Below are positions 1-10,182 of a stretch of DNA of 64,000 nt, in pieces. Each line of letters opens with the position of its first letter. The stretch's first letter is position 1. Position numbers and translations under genes: made by a program. The DNA is taken from NCBI RefSeq assembly GCF_900044015.1, contig NZ_LN999835.1, positions 460,365 to 524,364 of the forward strand, given 5' to 3'. The notes under the pieces are model-generated. The model worked only from the letters and a program-made list of their open reading frames with translations. It did no database searches and had not been told where the DNA came from. The stretch comes from Candidatus Hoaglandella endobia (GTDB taxonomy: Bacteria > Pseudomonadota > Gammaproteobacteria > Enterobacterales > Enterobacteriaceae).

Positions 1-549
1 TTCAACCGCTACCGCATCAAGTATTGGTAAATTATACGCATCAATAATGATATTGCCGTTGTCAGTAGTAACCCCCTGACGGTAGACAGGCATACCACCT
101 AAGCGTATTAGTTCACTGGCTACCCAAGCCCTGGCCATGGGAATCACCTCTATTGGAAGGGGAAAGGTACCCAGAACATCTACTAGTTTGCTGGCATCGA
201 CAATGCAAATAAATTTACGAGCAACGGCGGCAATAATTTTTTCGCGAGTCAGTGCTGCGCCTCCACCTTTAATCATCTGCATACGACCGTTTATCTCATC
301 AGCGCCGTCCACGTAAATATCCAGTGAATCAACGTCATTAAGCTCGAATAGCGGAATACCTAAGCTTTTAAGCTTTGCAGAAGAAGCCTCAGAGCTGGAA
401 ACTACTCCTTTAATTTGATGTTTGACAGAGCCTAGCGCGTCAATAAAATACGCAGTAGTAGTGCCAGTTCCCACCCCTACGATAGTGCCATAACGGACAT
501 ATTTTAGCGCAGCCCAGCCAACTGTTTTTTTTAGTTCATCTTGTGTCAT
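1..549 (-). CDS. rpiA: Ribose-5-phosphate isomerase A, 3' end beyond window
   Basis: Interconverts ribose 5-phosphate and ribulose 5-phosphate in the non-oxidative pentose phosphate pathway. The reading frame is open from the ATG at 549-547 to base 1, giving 183 residues; the family is about 219, so roughly the last 36 codons are outside. The family motifs are visible: the GVGTGTTA phosphate loop, the YVDGADEIN stretch with catalytic Asp/Glu, and [11 protein letters not shown]. It begins MTQDELKK as in E. coli. In E. coli rpiA lies near fbaA and pgk with argP, yggE, argO and mscS between, so this is a compacted version of that neighbourhood. Very sure of identity. Confidence 0.96.
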   Translation of the reverse strand, partial: MTQDELKKTVGWAALKYVRYGTIVGVGTGTTTAYFIDALGSVKHQIKGVVSSSEASSAKLKSLGIPLFELNDVDSLDIYVDGADEINGRMQMIKGGGAALTREKIIAAVARKFICIVDASKLVDVLGTFPLPIEVIPMARAWVASELIRLGGMPVYRQGVTTDNGNIIIDAYNLPILDAVAVE

Positions 550-724
550 GATATGTTTTCTGCTTATATGTTACTAAGTATTGGCGCAAGTATAAATTAA
601 TCTATGCAGCATTTTCGTTAAAATCACTATAATCGCGGTTTTTAAACTCCGGTAGGACCGATACTGTACGTAATAAATAGGGTAATCGGGCAGAGATCCG
701 ATTGCAGTTTACAGGGGAAAATGT

Positions 725-775
725 ATGAAACGCATGGATTAGCGATAAGCCTTAGTTAAAGCTATTTATTAACCA
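725..775 (+). pseudogene. argP: Possible remnant of the argP start
   Basis: Downstream of an AGGGG ribosome-binding-like stretch, the frame from the ATG at 725 reads M-K-R-x-D-stop-R-stop-A-L-x-K-A-I. E. coli ArgP starts M-K-R-P-D-Y-R and soon has A-L-D-A-V-I. E. coli carries argP at this place, divergent from rpiA. The match is short and remembered, so this is a weak call. The rest of the 550-853 gap shows no recognisable gene. Confidence 0.4.
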
Positions 776-777
776 AT

Positions 778-812
778 AAAAAATCATTTTGGCCTTCATA
801 TAAAAGACCAAA
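778..812 (-). terminator. Rho-independent terminator of fbaA
   Basis: On the minus strand a 7-bp stem (TTTGGTC paired with GGCCAAA, one G-T pair) with an 11-base loop is followed by ATGATTTTTT. It lies about 40 bases past the fbaA stop and is placed to end the pgk-fbaA transcript. Confidence 0.6.
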
Positions 813-853
813 GATAATCATAAAATAATTATTTATTTAGTTGTAGTAGCCGA

Positions 854-1930
854 CTACAGTACGTCGATCGCGTTCAGTTCTTTGAAAGCTAATTCTAAAC
901 GGGCTACCATCGAAGTCTGGCTAGCTCTTATCCAAACTCTCGGATCGTAAAACTTTTTATTAGGCTTATCAGTGCCTTCATGGTTGCCCAATTGGGACTG
1001 TAAATAAAATTTATTTTTCTGATAAAAATGCAAAATACCTTCCCAAGTAGCCCATTGGGTATCTGTATCAATATTCATTTTTACCACACCGTAACTTACA
1101 GCTTCCTTAATTTCTTCTGGCGTAGAACCAGAGCCACCGTGGAATACCAGATTTAGTTGATTTGCTGGAAGTCCAAATTTTTTCGAAACGTATTTCTGGG
1201 AGTTATCAAGAATCTTTGGTGTTAATTGCACATTACCATGTTTGTATACGCCGTGTACGTTACCGAAAGCGGCAGCAATGGTGAAATTTGAGCTAATGGA
1301 GTTCAGTTGTTCATAAGCATAAGCGACATCTTCAGGACGTGTATAAAACGCAGAATTATCTAAATGACTATTCTCTACGCCGTCTTCTTCGCCGCCGGTG
1401 CAGCCCAGCTCAATCTCAAGTGTCATGTCTAACTTGGCCATGCGCGCGAGATATTTAGCGCTGATTGCAATATTTTCCTCTAGCGACTCTTCAGATAGAT
1501 CAATCATATGGGAGGAAAAAAAAGGCTTGCCAGTGACAGCGTAATGCTTTTCACTAGCATCAAGCAGACCATCTAGCCACGGTAATAATTTTTTAGCACA
1601 ATGGTCGGTGTGCAACATTACTGGTATACCATAATGTTCCGCCATATGATGTACATGCTGGGCGCCAGAAATAGCGCCTAGAACAGCAGCGGTCTGTCCT
1701 CTAGCTTGTAACCCTTTACCCGCAATGAAGGCTCCACCTCCATTGGAGAATTGCACGATAATTGGTGCTCGTACTTTAGCAGCAGCTTCTAGCACGGCAT
1801 TAATAGAATCAGTCCCTATACAATTAACAGCAGGCAGAGCAAAGTTATTTGCTTTCGCGACTTTGAATACTTTTTGCACATCATCACCGGTGATGACACC
1901 TGGTTTAACAAAGTCCAAGATCTTATACAT
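854..1930 (-). CDS. fbaA: Class II fructose-bisphosphate aldolase
   Basis: Zinc-dependent aldolase that splits fructose 1,6-bisphosphate into dihydroxyacetone phosphate and glyceraldehyde 3-phosphate. The 358 residues match the 359-residue E. coli FbaA nearly throughout. The HTDHCAKK motif (about residues 107-114) holds the catalytic Asp and a zinc His; GGEEDGV, NVHGVYK, FHGGSGST and NIDTDTQWA supply further metal- and phosphate-binding residues. It follows pgk on the same strand with a 107-base gap, as in enterics, and ends at a hairpin terminator. No sign of damage. Confidence 0.98.
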   Translation of the reverse strand: MYKILDFVKPGVITGDDVQKVFKVAKANNFALPAVNCIGTDSINAVLEAAAKVRAPIIVQFSNGGGAFIAGKGLQARGQTAAVLGAISGAQHVHHMAEHYGIPVMLHTDHCAKKLLPWLDGLLDASEKHYAVTGKPFFSSHMIDLSEESLEENIAISAKYLARMAKLDMTLEIELGCTGGEEDGVENSHLDNSAFYTRPEDVAYAYEQLNSISSNFTIAAAFGNVHGVYKHGNVQLTPKILDNSQKYVSKKFGLPANQLNLVFHGGSGSTPEEIKEAVSYGVVKMNIDTDTQWATWEGILHFYQKNKFYLQSQLGNHEGTDKPNKKFYDPRVWIRASQTSMVARLELAFKELNAIDVL

Positions 1931-2037
1931 AATTACTTTATCCTATGTTGTCGACTATTAGATAGTTAGTAACTAATCGCCGCTGCCCGAGTAACTACAG
2001 TCAGCGAAGACGTCGAAAGCTAGCTGCATCCCACAGC

Positions 2038-3204
2038 TTACTGTTTAGCGCGTTCTTCTAGTATTACAACTGCAGGGAGTCTCTTACCTGAGATAAATTC
2101 CAAGAAAGCGCCACCTCCTGTAGAAATATAAGATATTTGATCGGCAATACCAAACATATCGATTACCGCCAGCGTATCGCCACCGCCTGCGATAGAAAAC
2201 GCGTCACTCTCAGCAATGGCGCGTGCTACTATCTCGGTGCCTTTACTAAATTCCTTAAATTCAAAAACTCCAATCGGGCCATTCCACAAAATGGTTTTGG
2301 CTTTTTTCAAAATTTCAGCAATACGTGCGGCCGAGGCATCGCCTAAATCTAGAATAGATTCGTTATCCTGAATTTTGCTAGCGGACTTCAGTATCGCCGT
2401 CGCTGTTTCAGAAAATTCTGTGGCTACTCGCACATCGGTTGGCACCAGAATATCGCTGTTTGCCATCAGACGTTTAGCTTCCGGAATGAGATCAGCTTCA
2501 TGCAGCGATTTACCGATATTGTGGCCCTGTGCCGCAACGAAGGTATTCGCGATACCACCGCCAACGATTAATTGGTCAGAGATTTTTGCTAGATAATGTA
2601 ATACCTTTAGCTTCGTGGAAACCTTAGATCCGCCGACAATAGCCACCATCGGACGGGCAGGGTTATCAAGGGCCTTACTCAATGCCTCTAATTCATTGGA
2701 CAGCAACGGACCAGCGCATGCAATGGTAGCTAATTTTACTACACCATAAGTAGACGTCTGGGCGCGATGAGCTGTGCCAAAAGCGTCCATGACAAAAACA
2801 TCACAAAGCGCAGCGTATTTTTTGGCAAGATCGTCATCGTTTTTCTTTTCACCCTTGTTAAGTCGAACGTTTTCCAGAACAACTAATTCTCCTTTGGAGA
2901 TATCTACTACGCCATTGAGATAATCTTTTACCAGACGAACAGAAACAGAAAGTTTTTCCTGTAAATAATCGACTATCGGTTGCAACGAGAACTCAGCGTT
3001 ATATTTTCCTTCCGTCGGGCGGCCTAGATGAGATGTTACCATAACAAGTGCTCCCTGTTTCAATGCGGATGCGATAGTTGGTAAGGAAGCACGAAGACGC
3101 GAGTCAAAAGTTACTTTTCCGTCTTTCACCGGCACATTTAAATCAGAACGGATCAATACACGCTTACCTACTAAATCCAAATCAGTCATTTTAATGAAAG
3201 CCAT
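2038..3204 (-). CDS. pgk: Phosphoglycerate kinase
   Basis: Transfers phosphate from 1,3-bisphosphoglycerate to ADP in glycolysis. I choose the ATG at 3204-3202 ([11 protein letters not shown], 388 residues), because E. coli Pgk starts at that point and an AGGG lies just upstream. The frame stays open 27 codons further upstream, but that extension is unlike the family. Visible motifs: RSDLNVP and HLGRP substrate-binding segments, GGSKVSTK, and the C-terminal GGGDT nucleotide loop. It is first in a pgk-fbaA pair; its ancestral upstream partner epd survives only as a remnant. Confidence 0.97.
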   Translation of the reverse strand: MAFIKMTDLDLVGKRVLIRSDLNVPVKDGKVTFDSRLRASLPTIASALKQGALVMVTSHLGRPTEGKYNAEFSLQPIVDYLQEKLSVSVRLVKDYLNGVVDISKGELVVLENVRLNKGEKKNDDDLAKKYAALCDVFVMDAFGTAHRAQTSTYGVVKLATIACAGPLLSNELEALSKALDNPARPMVAIVGGSKVSTKLKVLHYLAKISDQLIVGGGIANTFVAAQGHNIGKSLHEADLIPEAKRLMANSDILVPTDVRVATEFSETATAILKSASKIQDNESILDLGDASAARIAEILKKAKTILWNGPIGVFEFKEFSKGTEIVARAIAESDAFSIAGGGDTLAVIDMFGIADQISYISTGGGAFLEFISGKRLPAVVILEERAKQ

Positions 3205-3329
3205 AGTTAACCCTATTATTTGTTTATAAATTATCTTGCGAAGTAAAAAAAGACTAGTACTGTATATCCAGTACACATACCGCATCAGTAGTAACTTGCA
3301 GCTCTGTCTCTTCGACAGAAGAAAGCCAG

Positions 3330-4012
3330 AACAAAATAATCAATATATTAGACACTGGAATGCTACTCAACATCGAGTAGCCGAGGTTGACGGCGTACGT
3401 ACAGTACAGTGTATTGTGCATTGTCTAGGCTAATTTCTTATTTTATTCTTATTAAAGGTATCACGAAATAACGTTTTATGCGCTATTTTATCTATAGTTA
3501 GCGAGTGCTGTAGTTTTACCAGTAAAATTGGCTGTTAGCGCTGAAGGTTAATTCCTCTTTAACTACAATAATTAAAATTCATGCTACCTAGATAGGTCAC
3601 TATATCGTAATTAGTTTAACGTGGGCTAGATGATAACATTGCTCTTTTGTTCTCGAAAAGAGGGAAGACAATATGAGAGTAGAGGTAAATTATCTGGATT
3701 TTACTCAATTCTAGTCTTAGCACGTCAGGGGGGCGATACGCATTAATATCGTTCGTTGATACTACTGATCATGTAACTTGTACTTGTATTTTTTGATCCT
3801 GTACGATCAAGGTTATGTGATATATAATAACTATTACTATGTTTAGTTAATGTATCAAAATTTAGTCCCGAGTCTAAACAAGCACCGTAAACAGACGGGC
3901 ACGTTAGTATCCGATACTTTTCGTGAGAAAGACTGTTCGTGCAAGAACAATATAGAAGGCTAAAAATAGAACTGTGATAAAACTGTAAAACTAATTTATA
4001 AATATTTAACAC
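3330..4012 (-). pseudogene. epd: Decayed epd (erythrose-4-phosphate dehydrogenase)
   Basis: This gap of about 860 bases upstream of pgk has no intact gene, but ordered fragments of a GAPDH-family protein are readable on the pgk strand. Near 3883-3910 the frame reads ILTCPSVYG, against VLDCTGVYG in E. coli Epd. At 3764-3772 it reads H-D-Q, followed by a stop. At 3709-3744 it reads NAYRPPDVLRL, against DAYHPDLRRTR. Near 3366-3390 there is a weak G-Y-S-M-L match to the C-terminal G-F-A-N-R-M-L. Order, strand and rough spacing fit E. coli epd-pgk-fbaA. An open 89-codon frame at 3743-4012 is part of this remnant, not a gene. Confidence 0.82.
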
Positions 4013-4068
4013 TTTTAAATAACTGCAGCAGGTGCAAGAATGAAATGAGTTGATTTAAAAAAATGGTA

Positions 4069-4142
4069 CGCGCCCTACAGGACTTGAACCTGTGACTTAC
4101 GGCTTAGAAGGCCGTTGCTCTATCCAGCTGAGCTAAGGGCGC
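4069..4142 (-). tRNA. argU: tRNA-Arg (anticodon UCU)
   Basis: The minus strand folds as a cloverleaf: acceptor GCGCCCT with AGGGCGC, D arm, anticodon stem ACGGC/GCCGT around a CUUCUAA loop (anticodon UCU), and T arm ACAGG/CCUGU with a GUUCAAGUC loop. It closely matches E. coli argU, which also lies near folD. The 3' end is odd: after the discriminator G the DNA reads TACCA instead of CCA. Confidence 0.95.
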
Positions 4143-4265
4143 TGAACGAGACAGTGCTGAATGCGGCTCATATTATACGGAGCTAAGCAGTTGAGTCAAT
4201 GGCTTTGCTGCCCGTTATACCGCTAGTGCACACAGTCCTTGTTTACACTTAAATTTCCGGTTCAG

Positions 4266-5129
4266 ATGGTAAAAATTATTGATGGTAAAGCAATTGCTCA
4301 ACAAGTAACAAATGAAGTTGCAATAAAAGTAAGGGAGAGACTGACCATAGGCAAACGTGCTCCTGGTTTAGCGGTAGTATTGGTAGGCAGCGATCCAGCC
4401 TCAAAAATATATGTTGCTAGCAAACGTAAAGCTTGTAAAGATATTGGCTTCATTTTCCTCTTCTATAATTTTCCTGTGACGGTGACCGAGTCAGAATTGC
4501 TGACTCTCATTGATCAGTTAAATGACGATAGCCATGTAGACGGTATTTTAGTGCAGTTACCACTACCAGCAGATATTGATAATCTCAACATACTCGAACG
4601 TATTTCACCAGATAAAGATGTAGACGGTTTTCATCCGTATAATATTGGTCGTCTATGTCAGCGCGCGCCGTTACTACGCCCCTGTACCCCGCGCGGTATC
4701 GTGACATTACTTGAGCGTTACCGTATTAATACTTTTGGATTGAATGCTGTTGTAGTTGGTGCCTCCAATATTGTTGGTAGACCCATGAGTCTAGAGTTAT
4801 TACTAGCCGGTTGTACCGTGACTATAACCCACCGTTTTACGCGAGATTTGCAGCAGCATATTAAAAATGCTGATCTACTAGTAGTTGCGGTAGGCAAAGC
4901 GGGCTTTATTCCCGGCAAGTGGCTCAAATACGGTGCGGTGGTAATTGATGTGGGGATTAATCGACTAGCTAATGGTAAAATAGTTGGCGATGTCGATTAT
5001 ACTGCAGCTATTGAACGAGCAGCCTACATTACTCCAGTTCCAGGCGGTGTTGGTCCTATGACAGTAGCTATGCTAATGCAAAATACCTTGCATGCATGCG
5101 AAAAATATCACGATACAACGGCGTTATAA
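4266..5129 (+). CDS. folD: Bifunctional methylene-THF dehydrogenase/cyclohydrolase
   Basis: Converts 5,10-methylene-tetrahydrofolate to 10-formyl-tetrahydrofolate, supplying one-carbon units for purines and initiator tRNA. I start at ATG 4266 ([11 protein letters not shown], 287 residues, E. coli 288); the nine upstream codons are not family-like. Motifs: YVASKRKAC with catalytic Tyr and Lys (about residues 50-56), ILVQLPLPA, the DKDVDGFH segment, and the dinucleotide-binding GASNIVGRP (about 165-173). The [10 protein letters not shown] signature ends the domain. Convergent with cysS. Confidence 0.97.
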   Translation: MVKIIDGKAIAQQVTNEVAIKVRERLTIGKRAPGLAVVLVGSDPASKIYVASKRKACKDIGFIFLFYNFPVTVTESELLTLIDQLNDDSHVDGILVQLPLPADIDNLNILERISPDKDVDGFHPYNIGRLCQRAPLLRPCTPRGIVTLLERYRINTFGLNAVVVGASNIVGRPMSLELLLAGCTVTITHRFTRDLQQHIKNADLLVVAVGKAGFIPGKWLKYGAVVIDVGINRLANGKIVGDVDYTAAIERAAYITPVPGGVGPMTVAMLMQNTLHACEKYHDTTAL

Positions 5130-5171
5130 CAAAACCTAACATCGCTATGTTAAATATAGCGTAATATAACG

Positions 5172-6557
5172 TTAGCAACGGCGCCAGGTGGTACCCTGTG
5201 GGCCGTCCTCTAATACGATTCCCATCGCGATTAGTTTATTTCTAGCTTCGTCAGCTAGAGCCCATTGGCTAACTTTACGTGCTTCGTCTCGCTGCTGAAT
5301 CAATGCTTGTATTTTAATTTCTTCACCAGTATCATTTCCTGCCCATTTCTGTAGGTAAGCAACAGGATCCTGTTCCAGTAGACCTAAAACACTAGCCAAT
5401 TGACGTAAAGTGGCCGCCATTCCCTGCGCCGCTGCAGGATTTTTGCTCTTTAAACGATTGACTTCGTGGGAAAGATCGAACAGTACTGAATAGGCTTCAG
5501 GAGTGTTAAAGTCATCATCCATTGCAGCGATGAACTGTGTGATGAATGGTTCTCCGCCGGCAGGACTGACCGTTGCATCGGTATCGCGTATAGCGATATA
5601 AAGCCGCTCAAGCGCCGCTTGCGACTGTTTTAGCTTATTTTCACTGTAGTTAAGCTGGCTGCGATAATGGCAAGAGATAAGAAAATAACGTACTGTTTCA
5701 GCATCATAATAAGTTAGTACATCGCGCAAATTAAAGAAATTACCTAGAGATTTAGACATTTTTACACGATTTACGATTACCATACTGGAGTGCATCCATA
5801 CATTAACGTACGGGCCATGGTTAGCACAGGTAGACTGCGCAATTTCATTTTCATGATGCGGGAATATCAAATCAGAACCACCGCCATGAATATCAAAATG
5901 ATGTCCAAGCTGCCTACTGTTCATTGCCGAACACTCGATGTGCCAGCCAGGACGACCGTACCCCCACGGTGATGGCCAGCTCGGTTCGCCTGGCTTGGAC
6001 ATCTTCCATAACACAAAATCTATCGGGTTACGTTTTAACTCGTTCACTTCGACTCGCGCACCGGCTTGTAGTTTTTTTAGGTCCTGGCGGGACAAGAGTC
6101 CGTAATTGCTATCACTATCTACCGCAAACATCACGTCGCCGTTAGCGGCCAAATAAGCATGTTCTTTCTCGAGAAGCTGCCCCACTAATTCGATAATTGC
6201 ATCAATAAATTGTGTAGCGCGCGGTTCATGATCGGGAGGCAAAATATTTAGCCTATCGAAATCGATATGCATCTCAACAATCATGCGCTCGGTCAAGTGC
6301 TGGAATGATTCACCTTTTTTATCTGCACGACAAATAATCTTATCTTCAATATCAGTTATATTGCGTACGTAATTTACTTCATAGCCACGGTAGCGTAGAT
6401 AACGCGTTATAACATCAAAGGCAACGAAGGTTCTCCCATGGCCAATATGGCAAAGATCATAAACGGTGATGCCGCATACATACATGCCAACTTTACCGGA
6501 ATTGATAGGTTTAAATTCCTCTTTTTGACGTGTCAAGGTATTATAAATCTTAAGCAT
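5172..6557 (-). CDS. cysS: Cysteinyl-tRNA synthetase
   Basis: Class I aminoacyl-tRNA synthetase charging tRNA-Cys. It is 461 residues, the same as E. coli CysS. Visible are Cys28 of the zinc site, the HIGHGR signature at about 37-42, WHIECSAM and [15 protein letters not shown] with the other zinc ligands, and KMSKSLGN at about residue 266. The C-terminal tRNA-binding region is complete. In E. coli the divergent neighbour is ppiB followed by lpxH; here ppiB has decayed in the gap. Confidence 0.98.
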   Translation of the reverse strand: MLKIYNTLTRQKEEFKPINSGKVGMYVCGITVYDLCHIGHGRTFVAFDVITRYLRYRGYEVNYVRNITDIEDKIICRADKKGESFQHLTERMIVEMHIDFDRLNILPPDHEPRATQFIDAIIELVGQLLEKEHAYLAANGDVMFAVDSDSNYGLLSRQDLKKLQAGARVEVNELKRNPIDFVLWKMSKPGEPSWPSPWGYGRPGWHIECSAMNSRQLGHHFDIHGGGSDLIFPHHENEIAQSTCANHGPYVNVWMHSSMVIVNRVKMSKSLGNFFNLRDVLTYYDAETVRYFLISCHYRSQLNYSENKLKQSQAALERLYIAIRDTDATVSPAGGEPFITQFIAAMDDDFNTPEAYSVLFDLSHEVNRLKSKNPAAAQGMAATLRQLASVLGLLEQDPVAYLQKWAGNDTGEEIKIQALIQQRDEARKVSQWALADEARNKLIAMGIVLEDGPQGTTWRRC

Positions 6558-6682
6558 CGAAAATTATCCATTTGTTATTAGATTGAATGTACAACCCCAC
6601 TCATCTCCTCTTTCTGCAATGCCAGCGCTAAAATAGTAAAATAGCGGTGCTAACTATATGCTATAATTATGCTATTATTGCT

Positions 6683-6836
6683 CTTAACTCGTACACTTTA
6701 TATATATGCAAATTAATACACAGAGCTATCGTCATTCAATCTTTTGAAGATAAATATTACTTATAATTTATTGCTGAGAGCAATATAATTGTGATCTAAA
6801 TCATGAAGATGATAGATAAAATTAAGAACACGGAGT
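6683..6836 (+). pseudogene. ppiB: Decayed ppiB (peptidyl-prolyl isomerase B)
   Basis: The cysS-lpxH gap holds remnants of the cyclophilin that E. coli carries here. At 6746-6781 the plus strand reads KYYL-stop-FIAES against NDFLNFSGES. At 6803-6829 it reads MKMIDKIKN against MDVVDKIKG. Upstream, from 6685, N..TL.....H.A follows the pattern of the GTLAMARTQAPHSA region. Fragments are in the right order, on the lpxH strand, directly upstream of lpxH as in the E. coli ppiB-lpxH arrangement. Confidence 0.75.
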
Positions 6837-6848
6837 AATCCAGTAGGT

Positions 6849-7574
6849 ATGTCCTTGCTGTTTGTCGCTGATATTCACCTTTGCCAGCAAGAATCAGCGA
6901 TTACCACCGGTTTTATACATTTTTTACATACGCGCGCGCTCAAAGCGGACGCGCTATATATTCTTGGTGACCTATTTGAGGTATGGATAGGCGATGACGA
7001 TCCTAACCCACTGTATCAGGACATCGCATTAGCACTAAAAGTACTAAATCAACGTGGGATACCCTGCTATTTTATTAACGGTAATCGAGATTTTTTACTT
7101 AGTAGTCGCTATGCGACTGCCTGCGCTATGACTTTGTTGCCAGAGCAACAAGTCCTTCAGCTCGATAGGCAGCGAGTAGTAATACTACACGGAGATGTCT
7201 TGTGCACCGACGATAAAGCTTACCAGAGCTTTCGACGCATGGTGCACCAGCGCTGGCTAAAGCAGCTATTTTTATACTTGCCGCTGAGTCTAAGGCTGCT
7301 GATCGCCGACAGAATACGTGCCAATAGCCAGCGTGCTAACGTGGGCAAAACCGACAATATTATGGACGTAAATCAGCAGGCGGTGATGGCTGTCATGACG
7401 TATACTGGCGCGTCTGTCATGATCCATGGTCATACCCATCAGCCGGCGATCCATACTATGGATATGGATAATTGCCACTATCGTGCGGTACTTGGCTCCT
7501 GGCACCAGCAAGGTTCAGCTATAAAAATAGATGCTGCGGGGGTCACGCTAGTCGAGTTTCCATTTTGTAGTTGA
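6849..7574 (+). CDS. lpxH: UDP-2,3-diacylglucosamine diphosphatase
   Basis: Hydrolyses UDP-2,3-diacylglucosamine to lipid X in lipid A synthesis, at the inner face of the inner membrane. It is 241 residues (E. coli 240). The calcineurin-like metal site is complete: D8 and H10 in ADIHLC, D41 in GDLFE, the GNRDF Asn near 79, a His in LHGDVL near 114, and HGHTH near 194-198. Retention points to an outer membrane that still contains some lipid A; the rest of the pathway is outside the window. Confidence 0.96.
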   Translation: MSLLFVADIHLCQQESAITTGFIHFLHTRALKADALYILGDLFEVWIGDDDPNPLYQDIALALKVLNQRGIPCYFINGNRDFLLSSRYATACAMTLLPEQQVLQLDRQRVVILHGDVLCTDDKAYQSFRRMVHQRWLKQLFLYLPLSLRLLIADRIRANSQRANVGKTDNIMDVNQQAVMAVMTYTGASVMIHGHTHQPAIHTMDMDNCHYRAVLGSWHQQGSAIKIDAAGVTLVEFPFCS

Positions 7575-7623
7575 TTATAACTATGGGGCTATCAGCTAAC
7601 TGTGCAATGCTTACCACTACCTA

Positions 7624-7700
7624 ACAATAGTCAGCTTCAGCTACTACTTTGAAGTTTACAGCGGTTAGTTAAGCAACTGCTGGCTGCAGATATGGTATGG
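7624..7700 (+). pseudogene. purE: Possible purE remnant
   Basis: E. coli has purE directly after lpxH. In this gap the plus strand shows T-I-V (E. coli S-I-V), then T-T-L-x-F, and in a shifted frame Q-L-L-A-A-D-M-V against A-L-L-A-A-Q-I-L near the PurE C terminus, in the right order. The fragments are short, so the call is weak. Confidence 0.45.
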
Positions 7701-7764
7701 GGGTAAATTAGTTTCAAGTCCTACAACAACTTAATTTTATCCCTTCTTTATTTTTCAGTACTGC

Positions 7765-7799
7765 ACCGCCGTAAAAAGCTGGCGGTTTTATTTTTTTTG
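7765..7799 (+). terminator. Rho-independent terminator downstream of lpxH
   Basis: ACCGCC and GGCGGT form a perfect 6-bp stem around a 10-base loop, followed by TTTTATTTTTTTT. The T tract lies on the plus strand, so it serves lpxH and also separates it from the convergent icd gene. Confidence 0.75.
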
Positions 7800-7800
7800 A

Positions 7801-10047
7801 TTATAGCAGTTTCGTATCAGAAACTGTTAGCAGTGCAGCGTTAAGTGTCGCGCTGGGGCGCATGGCCTGACTAGTTAGTATTGGATCAGGATGATAATAA
7901 CCACCAATATCTACTTTAGTGCCTTGCACGCGGTTAAGCTCCGCGACAATTTTCTGCTCATTTTCAGTTAGAGTATGCGCAAGCACGTTAAACTGCTGCT
8001 TAAGCAACTGATCATCATTCTGTTCTGCTAGCGCCTGCGCCCAGAACAGAGCCATATAAAAATGGCTACCGCGGTTATCAAGCTCGCCAACTTGGCGTGA
8101 GGGGAATTTATTAGTTTCCATAAACTTAACGGTGGCTTTATGCAGCATTTTAGCCAAAATTTTAGCTTGACTGTTGCTGGTAACGATGCAAAATTGCTCC
8201 AATGAGGCGGTTAAAGCTAAAAATTCCCCCAGCGAATCCCAACGCAAATGATTCTCTTGTATAAATTGCTGAACATGTTTAGGTGCAGTGCCGCCGGCAC
8301 CTGTTTCAAACAGCCCACCGCCAGCCATCAGTGGCACAATTGAGAGCATTTTCGCGCTTGTTCCCAGCTCTATAATAGGAAATAAATCAGTAAGATAATC
8401 GCGAAGCACATTACCGGTAACAGAAATCGTGTCCTGACCAGCGCGAACACGCTCAATAGAAAACTGGACAGCATCAACCGGCGATAAAATACGAATATCT
8501 AACCTGCTAGTATCATAGTCTTGTAAGTAACGCTGTACTTTCTCTATCATGCACACATCATGAGTGCGTGAGGCATCAAGCCAGAATACAGCGGGAGTAT
8601 GGGATTCACGTACGCGATTGACCGCCAGTTTAACCCAAGCCTGAATTGGCGCATCTTTAGACTGACACATCCGCCAAATATCACCAGCTTCTACAGGATG
8701 TTCCAGTAATACTTTACCTACCTCATCGGTAACCTGTACGACAACATCATCAGCCAAAATTTGAAAAGTTTTGTCATGTGAACCATATTCTTCTGCTTGT
8801 TGCGCCATAAGTCCTATATTAGGTACGCTGCCTATGATGGTTGGATCAAAAGCACCGTGTTGTTTGCAGTTTTCGATTACCGCTTGGTAAACCCCAGCGT
8901 AACATCGGTCGGGAATGATGGCTTTGGTGTCATGTAATTGGCCATCCGGACCTAACATTTTACCGGAATCACGAATCATCGCTGGCATTGAAGCATCAAC
9001 TATAATATCACTCGGTACATGGAGGTTGGTAATTCCTTCATTAGGATTAACCATGGCTAGTTTCGGGCGATCTGCATAAAGTTGGTCGATCGCCTGCGTA
9101 ATTTCTTCTTGCTCACCGAGCGGCAAATCTTTTATCTTTTCATAAAGATCACCTATACCATAGGTTACATTGAAACCTAGCATTTCCAACTTGGAACTAA
9201 ATTGAGCTAGTATCTCTTTATAAAATTCAAAAACTACAATCCCGAATATGATCGGATCGGAAACTTTCATCATAGTAGCTTTCAAATGCAGCGACAGTAG
9301 CACGCCTTGCTGTTTTGCATCCTCAATTTGCTGTACGATAAAGCTGCTCAGCGCTTTTTTACTCATGACCGCAGCATCGATAATGTCACCTGCACTAACG
9401 GTTATTTTATTTTTTAGTACCTGACGATAGCGGTTATTACCGACTAATATAATGCTAATATTGCCCTCGTGTTCAATCAGCACAGATTTTTCATTGCCAT
9501 AGAAATCTCCTGACTGCATATGTGCGACGTGAGATAACGATGAGGATGACCAGGCACCCATACGGTGGGGATGGTTACGGGCATAGTTTTTAACCGCTAG
9601 CGGCGCACGTCGATCGGAATTACCTTCACGCAGAACTGGATTAACTGCGCTACCTTTGATTTTCTCATAACGCATCTTAGCCTCAGTTTCCGCATCTGTT
9701 TTGGGCTCGTCAGCATAGTATGGAACACCATATCCCTGCTCCTGTAATTCCTTAATTGCTGCCTTGAGTTGAGGTAGCGACGCGCTGATATTAGGTAACT
9801 TGATAATATTAGCCTGAGGTGTTAATGCTAGTTTTCCCAATTCTGCCAGATTATCAGACAGGCGCTGAGCCGGCTGTAGATATTCAGGAAAATTGGCTAG
9901 AATACGGCTAGCTAGTGATATATCGCGGGTTTCGACGGATATTCCAAGAAATTGGGTAAAAGCATGGATAATAGGTAACAACGAATAGGATGCAAGTGCC
10001 GGTGCTTCATCAGTAAGCGTATAGATAATTTTATATTTTTGGGACAC
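7801..10047 (-). CDS. icd: Monomeric NADP-dependent isocitrate dehydrogenase
   Basis: Oxidatively decarboxylates isocitrate to 2-oxoglutarate with NADP. At 748 residues it belongs to the monomeric IDH family (about 740 in Azotobacter), not the 416-residue dimeric Icd of E. coli. Visible motifs: [11 protein letters not shown] and ATMMKVSDP (substrate-binding Ser, Asn, Lys), [31 protein letters not shown] and [14 protein letters not shown] (NADP side). The start is GTG at 10047; a GGAGG lies 13 bases upstream, an unusually long spacing, but the N terminus fits the family there. It stands alone between lpxH and hemH. Confidence 0.96.
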   Translation of the reverse strand: MSQKYKIIYTLTDEAPALASYSLLPIIHAFTQFLGISVETRDISLASRILANFPEYLQPAQRLSDNLAELGKLALTPQANIIKLPNISASLPQLKAAIKELQEQGYGVPYYADEPKTDAETEAKMRYEKIKGSAVNPVLREGNSDRRAPLAVKNYARNHPHRMGAWSSSSLSHVAHMQSGDFYGNEKSVLIEHEGNISIILVGNNRYRQVLKNKITVSAGDIIDAAVMSKKALSSFIVQQIEDAKQQGVLLSLHLKATMMKVSDPIIFGIVVFEFYKEILAQFSSKLEMLGFNVTYGIGDLYEKIKDLPLGEQEEITQAIDQLYADRPKLAMVNPNEGITNLHVPSDIIVDASMPAMIRDSGKMLGPDGQLHDTKAIIPDRCYAGVYQAVIENCKQHGAFDPTIIGSVPNIGLMAQQAEEYGSHDKTFQILADDVVVQVTDEVGKVLLEHPVEAGDIWRMCQSKDAPIQAWVKLAVNRVRESHTPAVFWLDASRTHDVCMIEKVQRYLQDYDTSRLDIRILSPVDAVQFSIERVRAGQDTISVTGNVLRDYLTDLFPIIELGTSAKMLSIVPLMAGGGLFETGAGGTAPKHVQQFIQENHLRWDSLGEFLALTASLEQFCIVTSNSQAKILAKMLHKATVKFMETNKFPSRQVGELDNRGSHFYMALFWAQALAEQNDDQLLKQQFNVLAHTLTENEQKIVAELNRVQGTKVDIGGYYHPDPILTSQAMRPSATLNAALLTVSDTKLL

Positions 10048-10182
10048 TAATGATTTTTAACCTCCTAATTTAATTATAGCTAGCTCATAGTAATTGATAC
10101 TATTTTAGAGTATTAAGAGTACTTAAATAAGTTTTAACTAACCAAGTTAAACATTTTACTAAAAAAGACCATTCCTTAAAAA

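Noticed and set aside
2038..3285. Extended pgk start at 3285
   Set aside because: The 27 extra residues are unlike Pgk and lie in leader DNA; the ATG at 3204 has a ribosome-binding site.
3743..4012. Open 89-codon frame on the minus strand as a new gene
   Set aside because: Its residues match a stretch of Epd and its neighbours continue the same protein in other frames, so it is part of a pseudogene.
5141..5165. Bidirectional terminator between folD and cysS
   Set aside because: CGCTAT/ATAGCG can pair but there is no T run on either side.
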